DNA from: Hyphomicrobiales bacterium
Lineage (GTDB): Bacteria > Pseudomonadota > Alphaproteobacteria > Rhizobiales > Beijerinckiaceae
Assembly: GCA_900470095.1 (NCBI GenBank)
Contig: UBZM01000010.1
Span: forward strand, 62,001 to 126,000
DNA length: 64,000 bases
Direction of reading: 5' to 3'
The notes under the pieces are model-generated. The model saw only the letters and a list, made by a program, of their open reading frames with translations. It did not search any database and was not told the origin of the DNA. This document shows, in pieces, positions 56,026 through 64,000 of this stretch. Position numbers and translations under genes: made by a program. Position 1 is the stretch's first letter. Each line of letters starts with the position of its first letter.

Positions 56026-57105
56026 TCACACGCTTCGGAACGATGACTGGTTCTGCCGTCGCCTGGCGGAACCGAGGCGCCCGAGCCAGCAGCCAAATCT
56101 CTGCGCGAGCATGGCCAGCGCCACCGCATAACCGAACAGGGCGAAGATCCAGCTCGTGGTCGTGAGGCTGAGCGCCCCCAGCACCAGCGCCGACCGTCCG
56201 AGCACTTTCAGGACCGCACGGGTGGTGGAACCCTTGGCGGCGCTCAGCCGTGCCGCTCGCCCGATATCACCGGCGTTGTCGGCAACCGCGAGAACCTGGC
56301 GCAGGCCGGCCTGGCCGGTACGGGCATAGAGCGCGCCGGCATCCTGCCCAAGCGTGGCAAGGCGCGCCATCGCCGCCGGCCGCACGATCGCAGCCGAGGA
56401 TGCGCGGGCTGCTGCCAGGTCGAAGCGCGCAGCTGCGGTGAGACTGGCCGTCAGAGCCGGACGATCGACGGCTCCCGCGGCCATGCGGGTGAGATTGGCC
56501 GTCAGCTTTGGCGAAAGCATGCCGGCCTTGGCCGTTGCCTTGACGACGCTGAGACCGCCACGCGCCGGCAGGCCGCTGCCCAGGCTCGCCCATGTCGCAA
56601 CGCTCAGAGCGAGCCCGCCCGCAGCCAGCACCAGGACGACATAATCCGTTGTCTCGCCGCGGAGCAGTTTCTGGCCTTCGCCGGCGAGGTCTCGCAGGTC
56701 GCCGACACCGACAACGTCGCTGACCACCGCCCCGGCGAAGCCGGCATTGCTCACGCGTTCGCCCGACACGAAACCGGACCCGAAATCCTTGAGCGCGCGT
56801 GTCGTCGCCTCGTTCTGCAAACGGGCGAGGCGTTCGCGCTGGTCCTCAGTGACGGTGATGCGATGCTCGGCGGCCAGATCGACAAAGCTGCCGGCAAGCT
56901 CGGTGTCGCCAGCGGCAATCGCGGCATCGATCTCGTCTGCGATGCGCCCGGACGCAAGCACGCCCTGCAGACGCAGGTCAGACAGGGCGACGGGATCATT
57001 GGCCGCCGCCTGCAGTTGCAGGCCATTCCATCCGCGCGGCAGCACCAATGCTCCCGCACCGATCAGCGCCGGCACGACACACAGTGCCTGAATCGCCTTC
57101 TTCAT
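56026..57105 (-). CDS. Membrane protein of unknown function
   Basis: A 359-aa protein. The N-terminus is a signal-like helix (about 5-25). A mostly helical extracytoplasmic part follows, then hydrophobic segments near 153-176 and 302-345, and a basic C-terminal tail (RRRQNQSSFRSV). The middle is rich in Ala, Arg and Leu with repeated short helices. I do not recognise a family. It stands between a small exported protein and a quinone reductase on the same strand, without obvious functional linkage. Confidence 0.65.
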   Translation of the reverse strand: MKKAIQALCVVPALIGAGALVLPRGWNGLQLQAAANDPVALSDLRLQGVLASGRIADEIDAAIAAGDTELAGSFVDLAAEHRITVTEDQRERLARLQNEATTRALKDFGSGFVSGERVSNAGFAGAVVSDVVGVGDLRDLAGEGQKLLRGETTDYVVLVLAAGGLALSVATWASLGSGLPARGGLSVVKATAKAGMLSPKLTANLTRMAAGAVDRPALTASLTAAARFDLAAARASSAAIVRPAAMARLATLGQDAGALYARTGQAGLRQVLAVADNAGDIGRAARLSAAKGSTTRAVLKVLGRSALVLGALSLTTTSWIFALFGYAVALAMLAQRFGCWLGRLGSARRRQNQSSFRSV

Positions 57106-57191
57106 CGTGCCCAGCCACCCGTCCTGCCGCCCTGGCGGCAGAACGCTTAGTCAGGAATCTGGGCAAGATTGCTGCGACGAGGCGTTGAACG

Positions 57192-58166
57192 CTACGGAAT
57201 GAGGACCGTCGAGCCCGTCGTAGCGCGGCTCTCCAGCGTGCGATGCGCCTCGGCTGCATCCTTCAGCGGGAAGGTTGCGTTCACCGGTATCGTAACCTTG
57301 CCCGAGGTGACGGCGCCGAACAGGTTCTTCGCCATCTCGACCATGGTCTCGCGCTTTGCGGTGTGAGAGTTCAGTGTCGGACGGGTGACATAGAGCGAGC
57401 CCTTTGCAGCGAGGATGCCGAGATTGAACGCTTCGACCGCGCCCGACGCATTGCCGAAGCTCGCAAGCACGCCAAAGGGCTTGAGCGAGTCGAGCGAAGC
57501 CATGAACGTGTCCTTGCCGACGCCGTCATAGACCACGTCGCAGAGCTTTCCGCCGGTGATGTCCTTGACCCGCGCCGCCACATTCTCGTCGCGGTAGAGA
57601 ATGACCTCGTCGGCGCCATGGGCCTTGGCGAGTTCGGCTTTGTCCTTGGAGCCTGCGGTGCCGATCACGGTCGCGCCAAGTGCCTTGCCCCACTGGCACA
57701 GGATCAGACCGGTGCCACCTGCGGCAGCATGCACGAGGATCGTGTCGCCCGGCTTCACCTTGTAGGTCCGGTGCAGCAGGTATTCGGCGGTCAAGCCCTT
57801 CAGCATCATGCTGGCAGCGACCTCAAAGGAGATCGAAGCCGGCAGCGCCACGGTCGACGCAGCCGCCACGATGCGCTCCTCGGCATAGGCTCCGAGCGTC
57901 GCAACGCAGGCAACGCGGTCGCCGGGCTTGAACTCGGTGACATTGGGGCCGACGGCAAGGACTTCACCTGCCGACTCATTGCCCAGCACGAAGGGCAGTT
58001 TGGGCGCCGCGTAAAGGCCCGACCGAAAATACGTGTCGATGAAGTTGAGGCCGATCGCGCGGTTCCTCACCAGAAGCTCGCCAGGCCCGGGGGCCGGCAA
58101 CGTAACGTCCTCGTATTTCAGAACTTCGGGTCCGCCGGTCTGGTGAACGCGTATCGCCTTGACCAT
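57192..58166 (-). CDS. NADPH:quinone oxidoreductase, zeta-crystallin type
   Basis: A 324-aa medium-chain reductase without zinc-binding cysteines. The start at 58166 gives the family N-terminus (MVKAIRVHQTGGPEVLKYED). The nucleotide-binding region has VHAAAGGTGLILCQ near 146-159. Such QOR proteins reduce quinones by one electron or act on alpha,beta-unsaturated carbonyls. It is divergent from the UbiH-like gene across 237 nt of GC-rich DNA. Confidence 0.88.
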   Translation of the reverse strand: MVKAIRVHQTGGPEVLKYEDVTLPAPGPGELLVRNRAIGLNFIDTYFRSGLYAAPKLPFVLGNESAGEVLAVGPNVTEFKPGDRVACVATLGAYAEERIVAAASTVALPASISFEVAASMMLKGLTAEYLLHRTYKVKPGDTILVHAAAGGTGLILCQWGKALGATVIGTAGSKDKAELAKAHGADEVILYRDENVAARVKDITGGKLCDVVYDGVGKDTFMASLDSLKPFGVLASFGNASGAVEAFNLGILAAKGSLYVTRPTLNSHTAKRETMVEMAKNLFGAVTSGKVTIPVNATFPLKDAAEAHRTLESRATTGSTVLIP

Positions 58167-58403
58167 TGAAATCGCTCCATCACGTGAAGGCCGGACCATA
58201 GGGACTTGCATCGCATCAGCGCAACGGCCGGGCCGCGGGGCGGGCCGGCGCCCAACGCCGGGCCGGGCGGACGAGGGTGCAGGATCGGCGCGCGCCATGA
58301 GCGCTTCCGCCCTTCGCTACGGCTGATCGTCACGTGGCCTCAGTGTAAACCTGCGACGCAGCGCGGACTGGCCAGACGCCTTCGGGTCGGCTAGCCAAGT
58401 GTC

Positions 58404-59591
58404 ATGACTTCGCGCGCTACGCTCCCGCATCCTGATCAAGCCGAGATCGCCATCGTCGGCGCCGGCGCCGTTGGGCTGGCCGCCGCGCTCGCCTGTGCGG
58501 CAGATGGCTGGCAGGTCACCGTATTCGGCCGCCCGGTCGCCCCGCGAGACGGTCGCACCGTGGCGCTGCTCGACGGCTCCTGGCGCATGCTCGCCGAGCT
58601 CGGCTTGCTTCCGGCCCTCGATGACAAGGCGGCTCCGCTCGCGGTGATGCGCCTTGTCGATGACACCGGCAGCCTGTTCCGGCAGCCACCGGTCGAGTTC
58701 TACGCGTCCGAACTCGGGCTCGACGCTTTCGGCTGGAATGTCGAGAATGCCGATCTCGTTGCCGTGCTGGCCGCGCATGTCGAGGCCAACCCGAATATCC
58801 GGACCGTGCCCCATATGGTTTCGGCGATCGAAGCCGCCGCTGACGGCGTCAGGATTTCCGGTGCCGAGTTCGGGCCCTTCCGCGCCGGGCTGGTGATCGG
58901 CGCGGACGGTCGCCAATCGCGCGTCCGGGACGCTGCCGGGATCACCACCAGGGACTGGCGCTATCCGCAGACTGCCTTGACGGCGATCCTCGGCCACCGC
59001 CGCGATCATCGTGAGACCTCGACGGAATTCCACACCCGCAGCGGCCCCTGCACGCTCGTCCCCCTGCCCGGCCGTCGCTCCTCGCTGGTCTGGATGCTCG
59101 AGCCGAAGGAGGCCGAGCGTATTGCCGCGCTGGACGATGCCACGTTCGCCCGCAGCGTCGAGACGCAGACGCATTCCCTGCTCGGGGCCATGATCGTCGA
59201 GGGGGCGCGTGGACGCGTTCCCATGGGCGGCCTCTCGGTCACACGTTTCGGGGCGAACCGGATGGCATTGATCGGGGAAGCAGCACATGTCTTCCCGCCG
59301 ATCGGCGCTCAGGGGCTCAATCTCGGCCTGCGCGACGTCGCAGCCCTGCGTCGTGTCCTGCAGGACGCTGACGACCCGGGCAGCGACGCGGTGATGACCG
59401 CCTATGATTCGGCACGGCAAACGGATGTGCGGCTACGTACCGGCGCGGTCGACGCCCTGAACCGGACCTTGCTGACCGACCTGCTCCCGGCCGATCTGAT
59501 GCGTGGCGCAGGTCTGCTCGCGCTCTCGCAAATCGGGCCGTTGCGCCGGATCGTCATGCGCCAGGGCTTGGCCGGCGGCATGGCCAACTGA
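58404..59591 (+). CDS. FAD-dependent monooxygenase, UbiH/UbiF-like
   Basis: A 395-aa class A flavoprotein hydroxylase. The dinucleotide motif is AIVGAGAVGLAAAL at about 14-27, the DG motif lies in VIGADGRQSRVR, and the second FAD motif is LIGEAAHVFPPIGAQGLNLG. The final segment matches ubiquinone-biosynthesis hydroxylases (UbiH, UbiF, COQ6). Which ring position it hydroxylates cannot be said. It converges with the CoA-transferase gene 11 nt away. Confidence 0.88.
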   Translation: MTSRATLPHPDQAEIAIVGAGAVGLAAALACAADGWQVTVFGRPVAPRDGRTVALLDGSWRMLAELGLLPALDDKAAPLAVMRLVDDTGSLFRQPPVEFYASELGLDAFGWNVENADLVAVLAAHVEANPNIRTVPHMVSAIEAAADGVRISGAEFGPFRAGLVIGADGRQSRVRDAAGITTRDWRYPQTALTAILGHRRDHRETSTEFHTRSGPCTLVPLPGRRSSLVWMLEPKEAERIAALDDATFARSVETQTHSLLGAMIVEGARGRVPMGGLSVTRFGANRMALIGEAAHVFPPIGAQGLNLGLRDVAALRRVLQDADDPGSDAVMTAYDSARQTDVRLRTGAVDALNRTLLTDLLPADLMRGAGLLALSQIGPLRRIVMRQGLAGGMAN

Positions 59592-59602
59592 GCAGCCCGC
59601 TG

Positions 59603-60736
59603 TCAGTCCCCCCTGTCGGGTTCTGCCTGCAGCAACTCCTGATCACCGCCGCTCGACGGAACGCGCAGCAAGGCTGGCGCGTGTTCCCGGAAAACCGGGG
59701 CCAATGGCAAGGGTGTCGAGACAAGGCGCCTGCCTCCCGGCTCCTCTGCCTGGTTGTCGAGCTGGCCGCGCGCAGTCAGGTGCGGATCGGCCAGCGCCTC
59801 CTCGAGGCTGCGCACGACCGTGCAGCAGCAATCGCGCGGCTCGAGATAGCTGCGCCAGTACGGCGCCGGCTCCGACGCAATGATGGCGGCGATCGCGGAG
59901 CGCGTCGCCTCCGGGTTCATGCGGTCATCGCGCAGGGCGGGATCGAGCGAAATCGCCTCGCAAAAAACCTCCCAGAATTTCTGCTCCAGAGCGCCGACCG
60001 CGAGAAACCAGCCATCGCCGGTCGCATAGAGCCCGTAGCGCGGGCTTCCGCCGGTCAGGAGCCCCTCGCCGCCTTCCGGCCAGTTCCCGGTCACCTGCCC
60101 CTGGGCAAGGCTGTACCAGGTGAAGGTCGGCATCGCGTCGCTCATGGCGATGTCGAGATGACAGCCGCGACCGGTACGCTCGCGCTGGCGCAGCGCCAGC
60201 AGGATGTTGAGCGCCGCCGGCATCGCCCCGCCTCCGATATCGGCAACGAGTGTCGGCGGCAGCGGTGGCGGCTCGCCGCGCTTCAGCGATTGGCCGAGCA
60301 GCCCGCCGATCGCCTGATAATTGATGTCGTGCCCAGCATCTTGGGAGCGCGGCCCAGTTTGGCCATAGCCGCTGATCGAGCAATAGATCAGCCGGGGATT
60401 GATCGTGTGGAGGGCTTCGAAACCGAGACCAAGCCGCTCCATCACGCCAGGGCGGAACTGCTCGATCAGGATGTCGGCGCGTTCGACCAGAGGGCGCAAC
60501 AACTCAACGGAATCGGACGACTTCAGGTCGATCTCGATGCTCTTCTTGCCGCGGTTGAGCGCGGCGAAGGGAGCCGAGGTCTCGCCGAAGCGCGGCGGGA
60601 AGCGGCGGAGGTCCTCGCCGCCCGGCCGCTCGATCCGGATGATCTCGGCACCCGCCTCGGCCAGGAACAGGCTCGCGAGCGGGCCCGGCAGCAGTGTCGA
60701 GAAATCCAGAACCAGAAGGTCGTCGAGCGGCAGCAT
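59603..60736 (-). CDS. CaiB/BaiF-type CoA transferase or racemase
   Basis: A 377-aa family III acyl-CoA transferase. The N-terminal LVLDFSTLLPGPLASLFLAE and the catalytic region QDAGHDINYQAI (D137) are characteristic; the GHDINY form is closest to alpha-methylacyl-CoA racemases. The AEC carrier gene lies 36 nt upstream on the same strand, so the two are probably co-transcribed. With the divergent malyl-CoA-lyase-like gene they hint at organic-acid CoA metabolism; substrate unknown. Confidence 0.85.
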   Translation of the reverse strand: MLPLDDLLVLDFSTLLPGPLASLFLAEAGAEIIRIERPGGEDLRRFPPRFGETSAPFAALNRGKKSIEIDLKSSDSVELLRPLVERADILIEQFRPGVMERLGLGFEALHTINPRLIYCSISGYGQTGPRSQDAGHDINYQAIGGLLGQSLKRGEPPPLPPTLVADIGGGAMPAALNILLALRQRERTGRGCHLDIAMSDAMPTFTWYSLAQGQVTGNWPEGGEGLLTGGSPRYGLYATGDGWFLAVGALEQKFWEVFCEAISLDPALRDDRMNPEATRSAIAAIIASEPAPYWRSYLEPRDCCCTVVRSLEEALADPHLTARGQLDNQAEEPGGRRLVSTPLPLAPVFREHAPALLRVPSSGGDQELLQAEPDRGD

Positions 60737-60772
60737 CGCGATCCCGGGGATTGGACGGGCGCAGGGCAGCCG

Positions 60773-61744
60773 TCAGGGAAACAGGTCTGCCGCCATCCTG
60801 CCCGTCTTCACCAGCCACAGGAAGCCCGTCAGCGTCACCATGGAGACGATGGTGCCGACGAGGATGCAGGCCGAGGCGCGCTCGACGCCGACCTTGTACT
60901 GCGTCGAGATCACGAAGATGTTCAGGGCCGGCGGCAGCGCCGCCATGATCACCGCCGCATAGACCCAGGGGTCGGCGAAGTTTCCGAGCGCCGAGAGCAG
61001 CACCCAGACCAGGAGCGGGTGCAGGATGAGCTTGACCGCAACCAGGGCCGGCACTTCCGCGGGCATCGACCTCATTGGCCGCAGTGCCACGGTGACGCCA
61101 AGCAGGAACAGCGCGCAAGGAGCTGCCGCCTGCGACAGCCAGAGCGTCATCTTGTCGAGTGCAGTCGGCAATTCGAGCTTGGTGTAACTCGCGATCACGC
61201 CGGCCAGGGTCGCGAGATTGAAGGGGTGCGTCAGCACCTTCCAGAGCACCTCGCCGGCCGTCGCGAGAAAGCCCTTCTTCTCGACGCCGGCCAGGGCCAT
61301 CAGGAAGGGCACCAGCGAAAACAGCAGAATATTGTCGAAGACAAAGATCAGCGCCACCGGCGCGCTCGCGACCGGCCCGAGCGCGGCCAGGATCAGCGGT
61401 GGGCCCATATAGCCGATATTCGAGTAGGAGCCGGCGACAGCCTGCATCACTGCCTGCGGCATATGCCCCCGCGTCGATTTCAAGCCGATGAGGAACGAGA
61501 GCGAGAAGACACAGAAGGTGGAGAGCGTCGTGGCGCCGACAAATCCCCAGTTCGAGAGTTCGCTCAGCGGCTTGTCGGCAATCAGGCGATAGAACAGCGC
61601 CGGCAGGGCGATGTAGATCAGGAAGTACTGCATCCAGGCCAGCCCCTCTTCGGGGAGCCGCTTGTAGCGCCCGACAGCAAAGCCAAGGACGATCAGGCCG
61701 AAGAACGGCGCGACCAGATTGAACAGGCTGGCAAGCTCGGCCAT
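60773..61744 (-). CDS. AEC-family carrier (auxin efflux carrier/malonate transporter type)
   Basis: A 323-aa inner-membrane protein with about ten helices in two inverted halves; the start at 61744 is the first protein-like ATG. Family members in bacteria move dicarboxylates such as malate or malonate. It shares a transcript with the CaiB-type gene and is divergent from the malyl-CoA-lyase-like gene across 267 nt that hold two mirrored CCTAGG-centred sites. Confidence 0.85.
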   Translation of the reverse strand: MAELASLFNLVAPFFGLIVLGFAVGRYKRLPEEGLAWMQYFLIYIALPALFYRLIADKPLSELSNWGFVGATTLSTFCVFSLSFLIGLKSTRGHMPQAVMQAVAGSYSNIGYMGPPLILAALGPVASAPVALIFVFDNILLFSLVPFLMALAGVEKKGFLATAGEVLWKVLTHPFNLATLAGVIASYTKLELPTALDKMTLWLSQAAAPCALFLLGVTVALRPMRSMPAEVPALVAVKLILHPLLVWVLLSALGNFADPWVYAAVIMAALPPALNIFVISTQYKVGVERASACILVGTIVSMVTLTGFLWLVKTGRMAADLFP

Positions 61745-61865
61745 AAACGCTGGAACCTCGGGCGGGCGCACCTCCCCGGATGGCAGGCAGGCGCATCGCC
61801 GCGGTTTAACGGGTTGAAAGCCAACGGCAAAGCCGCGCAGCGCATCGCTCACAACCGGGCAGCGC

Positions 61866-61917
61866 ATCACCTAGGAATATGATCAGCAATCGTTTTTGGT
61901 CTTTTTTCCTAGGTTAT
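61866..61917. promoter_or_regulatory. Two opposed TTCCTAGGT sites in a divergent promoter region
   Basis: ATCACCTAGGAAT at 61866-61878 is the reverse complement of ATTCCTAGGTGAT; TTTCCTAGGTTAT at 61905-61917 matches it at 11 of 13 positions. They lie in the AT-rich gap between the AEC carrier and the lyase genes. They are probably sites for a shared regulator not encoded in the window. Confidence 0.5.
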
Positions 61918-62011
61918 TATTCTTATCTCGTTTCCTCGCTCGCTGCAAAAGGCCAATGGACGGGCGCTGCATGGTCCGGCACATTCGCTGCAACGCACCA
62001 TGGAGCCCACC

Positions 62012-63070
62012 ATGCCGACCAAGACGCCGCGCCAGTTCTTCCGCCCGCTCGCCATTGGCGCGCCGGAGCCCTTGCGGGAGCTGCCGCTGAAACTGGAGCG
62101 CATGATCCATTTCGTGCCCCCGCATCTTGAAAAGGTCCGCGCCAAGGTCGGCGAGCTCGCCGGTCAGGTCGATATCGTGCTCGGCAATCTCGAGGATGCG
62201 ATCCCGGTCGACGCCAAGACGGCGGCGCGCGAGGGCTTCATCATGATGGCTAAGTCCGTCGACTTCGGCGCGACCGGCCTATGGACGCGGGTCAATGCCC
62301 TGAACTCGCCCTGGTTTCTCGACGACATCAGCACGATCATGTCCGAGATCGGCGGCAAGCTCGATGTCGTGATGGTGCCGAAGGTCGAGGGCCCGTGGGA
62401 CATCCATTATGTCGACCAGCTTCTCGCCCAGTTCGAGGCGCGGCATCAGCTCCGCAAGCCGATCCTGATCCACGCCATTCTGGAAACGGCAGAAGGCGTG
62501 AAGAATGTGGAGGCCATCGCCACCGCCTCACCGCGCATGCACGGCATGAGCCTTGGCCCCGCCGATCTGGCCGCTTCGCGCGCCATGAAGACGACCCGCG
62601 TCGGCGGCGGACATCCCGAGTACAAGGTAATCGCCGACCCCTCCCCCGAAGGCGGCGCTCGCGCCGTCGCCCAACAGGATCTCTGGCACTACACGCTGGC
62701 GAAGATGGTCGACGCCTGCGCTTCCGCCGGGTTGAAGCCATTCTACGGCCCCTTCGGCGACTTCTCGGATGCGGCCGCCTGCGAAGCCCAGTTCCGCAAC
62801 GCCTTCCTGCTCGGCTGTGCCGGCGCCTGGACCTTGCATCCCTCGCAGATCGAGATCGCCAAGCGCGTCTTCAGTCCGGATCCCGGAGAGGTTGCGTTCG
62901 CACGACGGATCCTGGAGGCCATGCCCGACGGGTCGGGCGCGGTCATGATCGACGGCAAGATGCAGGATGACGCCACCTGGAAACAGGCCAAGGTCATTGT
63001 CGATCTGGCCCAACAGGTTGCCGCTCGCGATCCGGCTCTCGCCGAGCGCTATGGATTGCCGCCGAACTAG
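62012..63070 (+). CDS. HpcH/CitE-family lyase, malyl-CoA/beta-methylmalyl-CoA lyase type
   Basis: A 352-aa TIM-barrel lyase. The ATG at 62012 has GGAG 6 nt upstream (inside the codons after another ATG at 62000). Metal-binding acidic residues appear in [13 protein letters not shown] and [15 protein letters not shown]; a long C-terminal cap follows, as in L-malyl-CoA/(3S)-beta-methylmalyl-CoA lyases of the ethylmalonyl-CoA pathway. It would split malyl-CoA or methylmalyl-CoA to glyoxylate plus acetyl- or propionyl-CoA. Exact specificity is uncertain. Confidence 0.85.
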   Translation: MPTKTPRQFFRPLAIGAPEPLRELPLKLERMIHFVPPHLEKVRAKVGELAGQVDIVLGNLEDAIPVDAKTAAREGFIMMAKSVDFGATGLWTRVNALNSPWFLDDISTIMSEIGGKLDVVMVPKVEGPWDIHYVDQLLAQFEARHQLRKPILIHAILETAEGVKNVEAIATASPRMHGMSLGPADLAASRAMKTTRVGGGHPEYKVIADPSPEGGARAVAQQDLWHYTLAKMVDACASAGLKPFYGPFGDFSDAAACEAQFRNAFLLGCAGAWTLHPSQIEIAKRVFSPDPGEVAFARRILEAMPDGSGAVMIDGKMQDDATWKQAKVIVDLAQQVAARDPALAERYGLPPN

Positions 63071-63186
63071 CGGCTTTCGGCCGTTGATCTTGACCTATTT
63101 GCGACGCAATCCTACCGCATGCGCGAGATGGCGACGTTAGCCGGCAGTATGAGAGCCTGCCGGCTTGAGGACGATCAAGGCGAGAC

Positions 63187-63516
63187 ATGGAAGCGCGTTC
63201 AGCGAAATTCCGGATCGGGCAGGTGGTGAAACACCGTGTCTATCCGTTCCGAGGGGTGATTTTCGACGTCGACCCCACCTTCTCCAATACGGAGGAATGG
63301 TGGCTGGCGATCCCGGAGAACCTGCGCCCGTCAAAGGACCAGCCGTTCTACCACCTCTTCGCGGAGAACGAGGAGACGGAATATGTCGCCTATGTTTCCG
63401 AGCAAAATCTCGTGATCGACGAATCCGGCCGACCGATCCGCCATCCGCAGGCCAAGGAGTTCTTCAGGCGCGACCGCAAGGGCCGCTATCTCATCGACAA
63501 GGCCGACCTGAACTGA
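63187..63516 (+). CDS. hspQ: Hemimethylated-DNA-binding/heat-shock protein HspQ (YccV)
   Basis: A 109-aa protein with the YccV domain: KFRIGQVVKHRVYPFRGVIF at the start, then DVDPTFSNTEEWW and FYHLFAENEE. In Escherichia coli HspQ is a heat-shock factor that stimulates Lon and was first noted as binding hemimethylated oriC. It is monocistronic; nothing about its regulation is visible beyond a short AAGG upstream. Confidence 0.92.
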   Translation: MEARSAKFRIGQVVKHRVYPFRGVIFDVDPTFSNTEEWWLAIPENLRPSKDQPFYHLFAENEETEYVAYVSEQNLVIDESGRPIRHPQAKEFFRRDRKGRYLIDKADLN

Positions 63517-63654
63517 TCGCGCGGCCCTGCCCGACCAAAACATCGGCGCGAAGAGTGGCTTGCGGTGTTCGGGAAAGCCGATGCGAACACAGAAGCTTAG
63601 CTCATCAAACCTGATACGGGATCGGGCCCGACGGCCTGGCGTCGCCGCTCATGA

Positions 63655-63684
63655 AAAAGGCCGGCCCCTCGGGGCCGGCCTTTT
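63655..63684. terminator. Bidirectional intrinsic terminator
   Basis: AAAAGGCCGGCCCC pairs with GGGGCCGGCCTTTT around a two-base loop (14 bp), with A-run and T-run on either side. It follows the minus-strand IalB-family gene by 24 nt and can also stop plus-strand transcripts from hspQ. Confidence 0.9.
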
Positions 63685-63708
63685 CTGTTTGTGCGAACGG
63701 CAACCCGA

Positions 63709-64000
63709 TCAGGGCTTGGGAGCAGCCGGAGCGCCGGGAGCGGGAGCCGCGCCGGGAGCCGCCGGTGCGCCCGGAGCCGCATTGGCGCCGCCGCCGCCGA
63801 GACGCTGGCGCAGCTCTTCCTGGCGCTTGGACAGCTCGTCCTGAAGCTGCTTCTGCTGTTCCTCGAGCACCTTCGGGTCGATCGGGGCGCCGTCGAAACC
63901 CTTGCCGAAATCGGCGAGCGGAATCGAGAAGGTCACCTCGCGGCCCGTCTGGTTCTGGACGCTGATGTTGAGCGTGTTGCCCTTCTTCATCGCGTTGATG
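63709..64000 (-). CDS. IalB-family protein, partial (5' end beyond window)
   Basis: 96 residues of the C-terminus are visible and the frame is open to the right edge (I-N-A before an internal Met). The segment AMKKGNTLNISVQNQTGR then FSIPLADFGKGF is the C-terminal pattern of invasion-associated-locus-B proteins, which are periplasmic. It is followed by a coiled-coil-like Glu/Gln/Lys stretch and a Gly/Ala/Pro-rich tail, an extension beyond the usual end. A strong terminator follows. Role unknown in non-pathogens. Confidence 0.75.
   Translation of the reverse strand, partial: INAMKKGNTLNISVQNQTGREVTFSIPLADFGKGFDGAPIDPKVLEEQQKQLQDELSKRQEELRQRLGGGGANAAPGAPAAPGAAPAPGAPAAPKP

Noticed and set aside
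59681-61882. A 733-codon open frame on the plus strand opposite the CoA-transferase and AEC genes
   Set aside because: It is antisense to two well-recognised genes, crosses their intergenic gap, and has the Arg/His/Gln-rich composition of reverse reading in high-GC DNA.

Overview
The window is GC-rich, densely coded chromosomal DNA from an alphaproteobacterium, most likely of the order Hyphomicrobiales and plausibly Bosea or a near relative. This rests on gene content: a pyruvate dehydrogenase E1-beta with its own lipoyl domain, the DUF2849/DUF934 sulfite reductase cluster, a malyl-CoA-lyase-like protein and an IalB-family protein. The species is an inference. I saw no CRISPR array, insertion sequence, prophage or rRNA.

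Layout. 1-7.9 kb (minus strand): two small exported proteins, the pyruvate dehydrogenase genes pdhA-pdhB-(small membrane protein)-pdhC, ftsB, an SGNH-like membrane-anchored protein and a threonine dehydratase-like enzyme. 8.0 kb: tRNA-Lys(TTT), then a Nudix hydrolase in loosely coded DNA. 9.3-15.9 kb (plus): a GntR-led operon with an alpha/beta hydrolase, a sugar-type ABC importer without an ATPase gene, a ketose-epimerase-like TIM barrel and a Gfo/Idh dehydrogenase. 15.9-20.6 kb (minus): a GntR regulator with an apparent second winged helix, an orphan TctC/Bug binding protein and an aconitase paralogue. 20.9-29.2 kb: a ureohydrolase divergent from a LysR regulator, followed by a polyamine-type ABC importer and a polar amino-acid-type importer without an ATPase gene.

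29.3-32.3 kb holds small genes: a tandem GNAT, a PsiF-like secreted protein, a stand-alone Fis-type HTH, a lipoprotein and a flavin reductase. 32.4-40.5 kb is a complete kdp potassium system (27-aa micro-ORF, kdpF, A, B, C, D, E) with a KdpE-like direct repeat upstream. 40.6-50.6 kb is sulfur assimilation: ferredoxin, DUF2849, cysI, DUF934, a 55-aa membrane protein, cysG, then sulfate importer sbp-cysT-cysW-cysA, OsmC and a sulfurtransferase. No cysH or cysJ is present here.

50.7-64 kb: a PmtA-like methyltransferase, a two-component system, a cysteine-repeat secreted protein, rimO, two uncharacterised exported or membrane proteins, a quinone oxidoreductase, a UbiH-like monooxygenase, a CaiB-type CoA transferase with an AEC carrier, a malyl-CoA-lyase-like enzyme, hspQ, a strong terminator and the 3' end of an IalB-family gene.

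The most system-like unknown is 9.3-20.6 kb: two regulators, two uptake proteins, an esterase, an epimerase, a dehydrogenase and an aconitase-type enzyme, looking like an uncharacterised carbohydrate or organic-acid catabolic locus. Promoter and operator proposals come from reading the sequence by eye.
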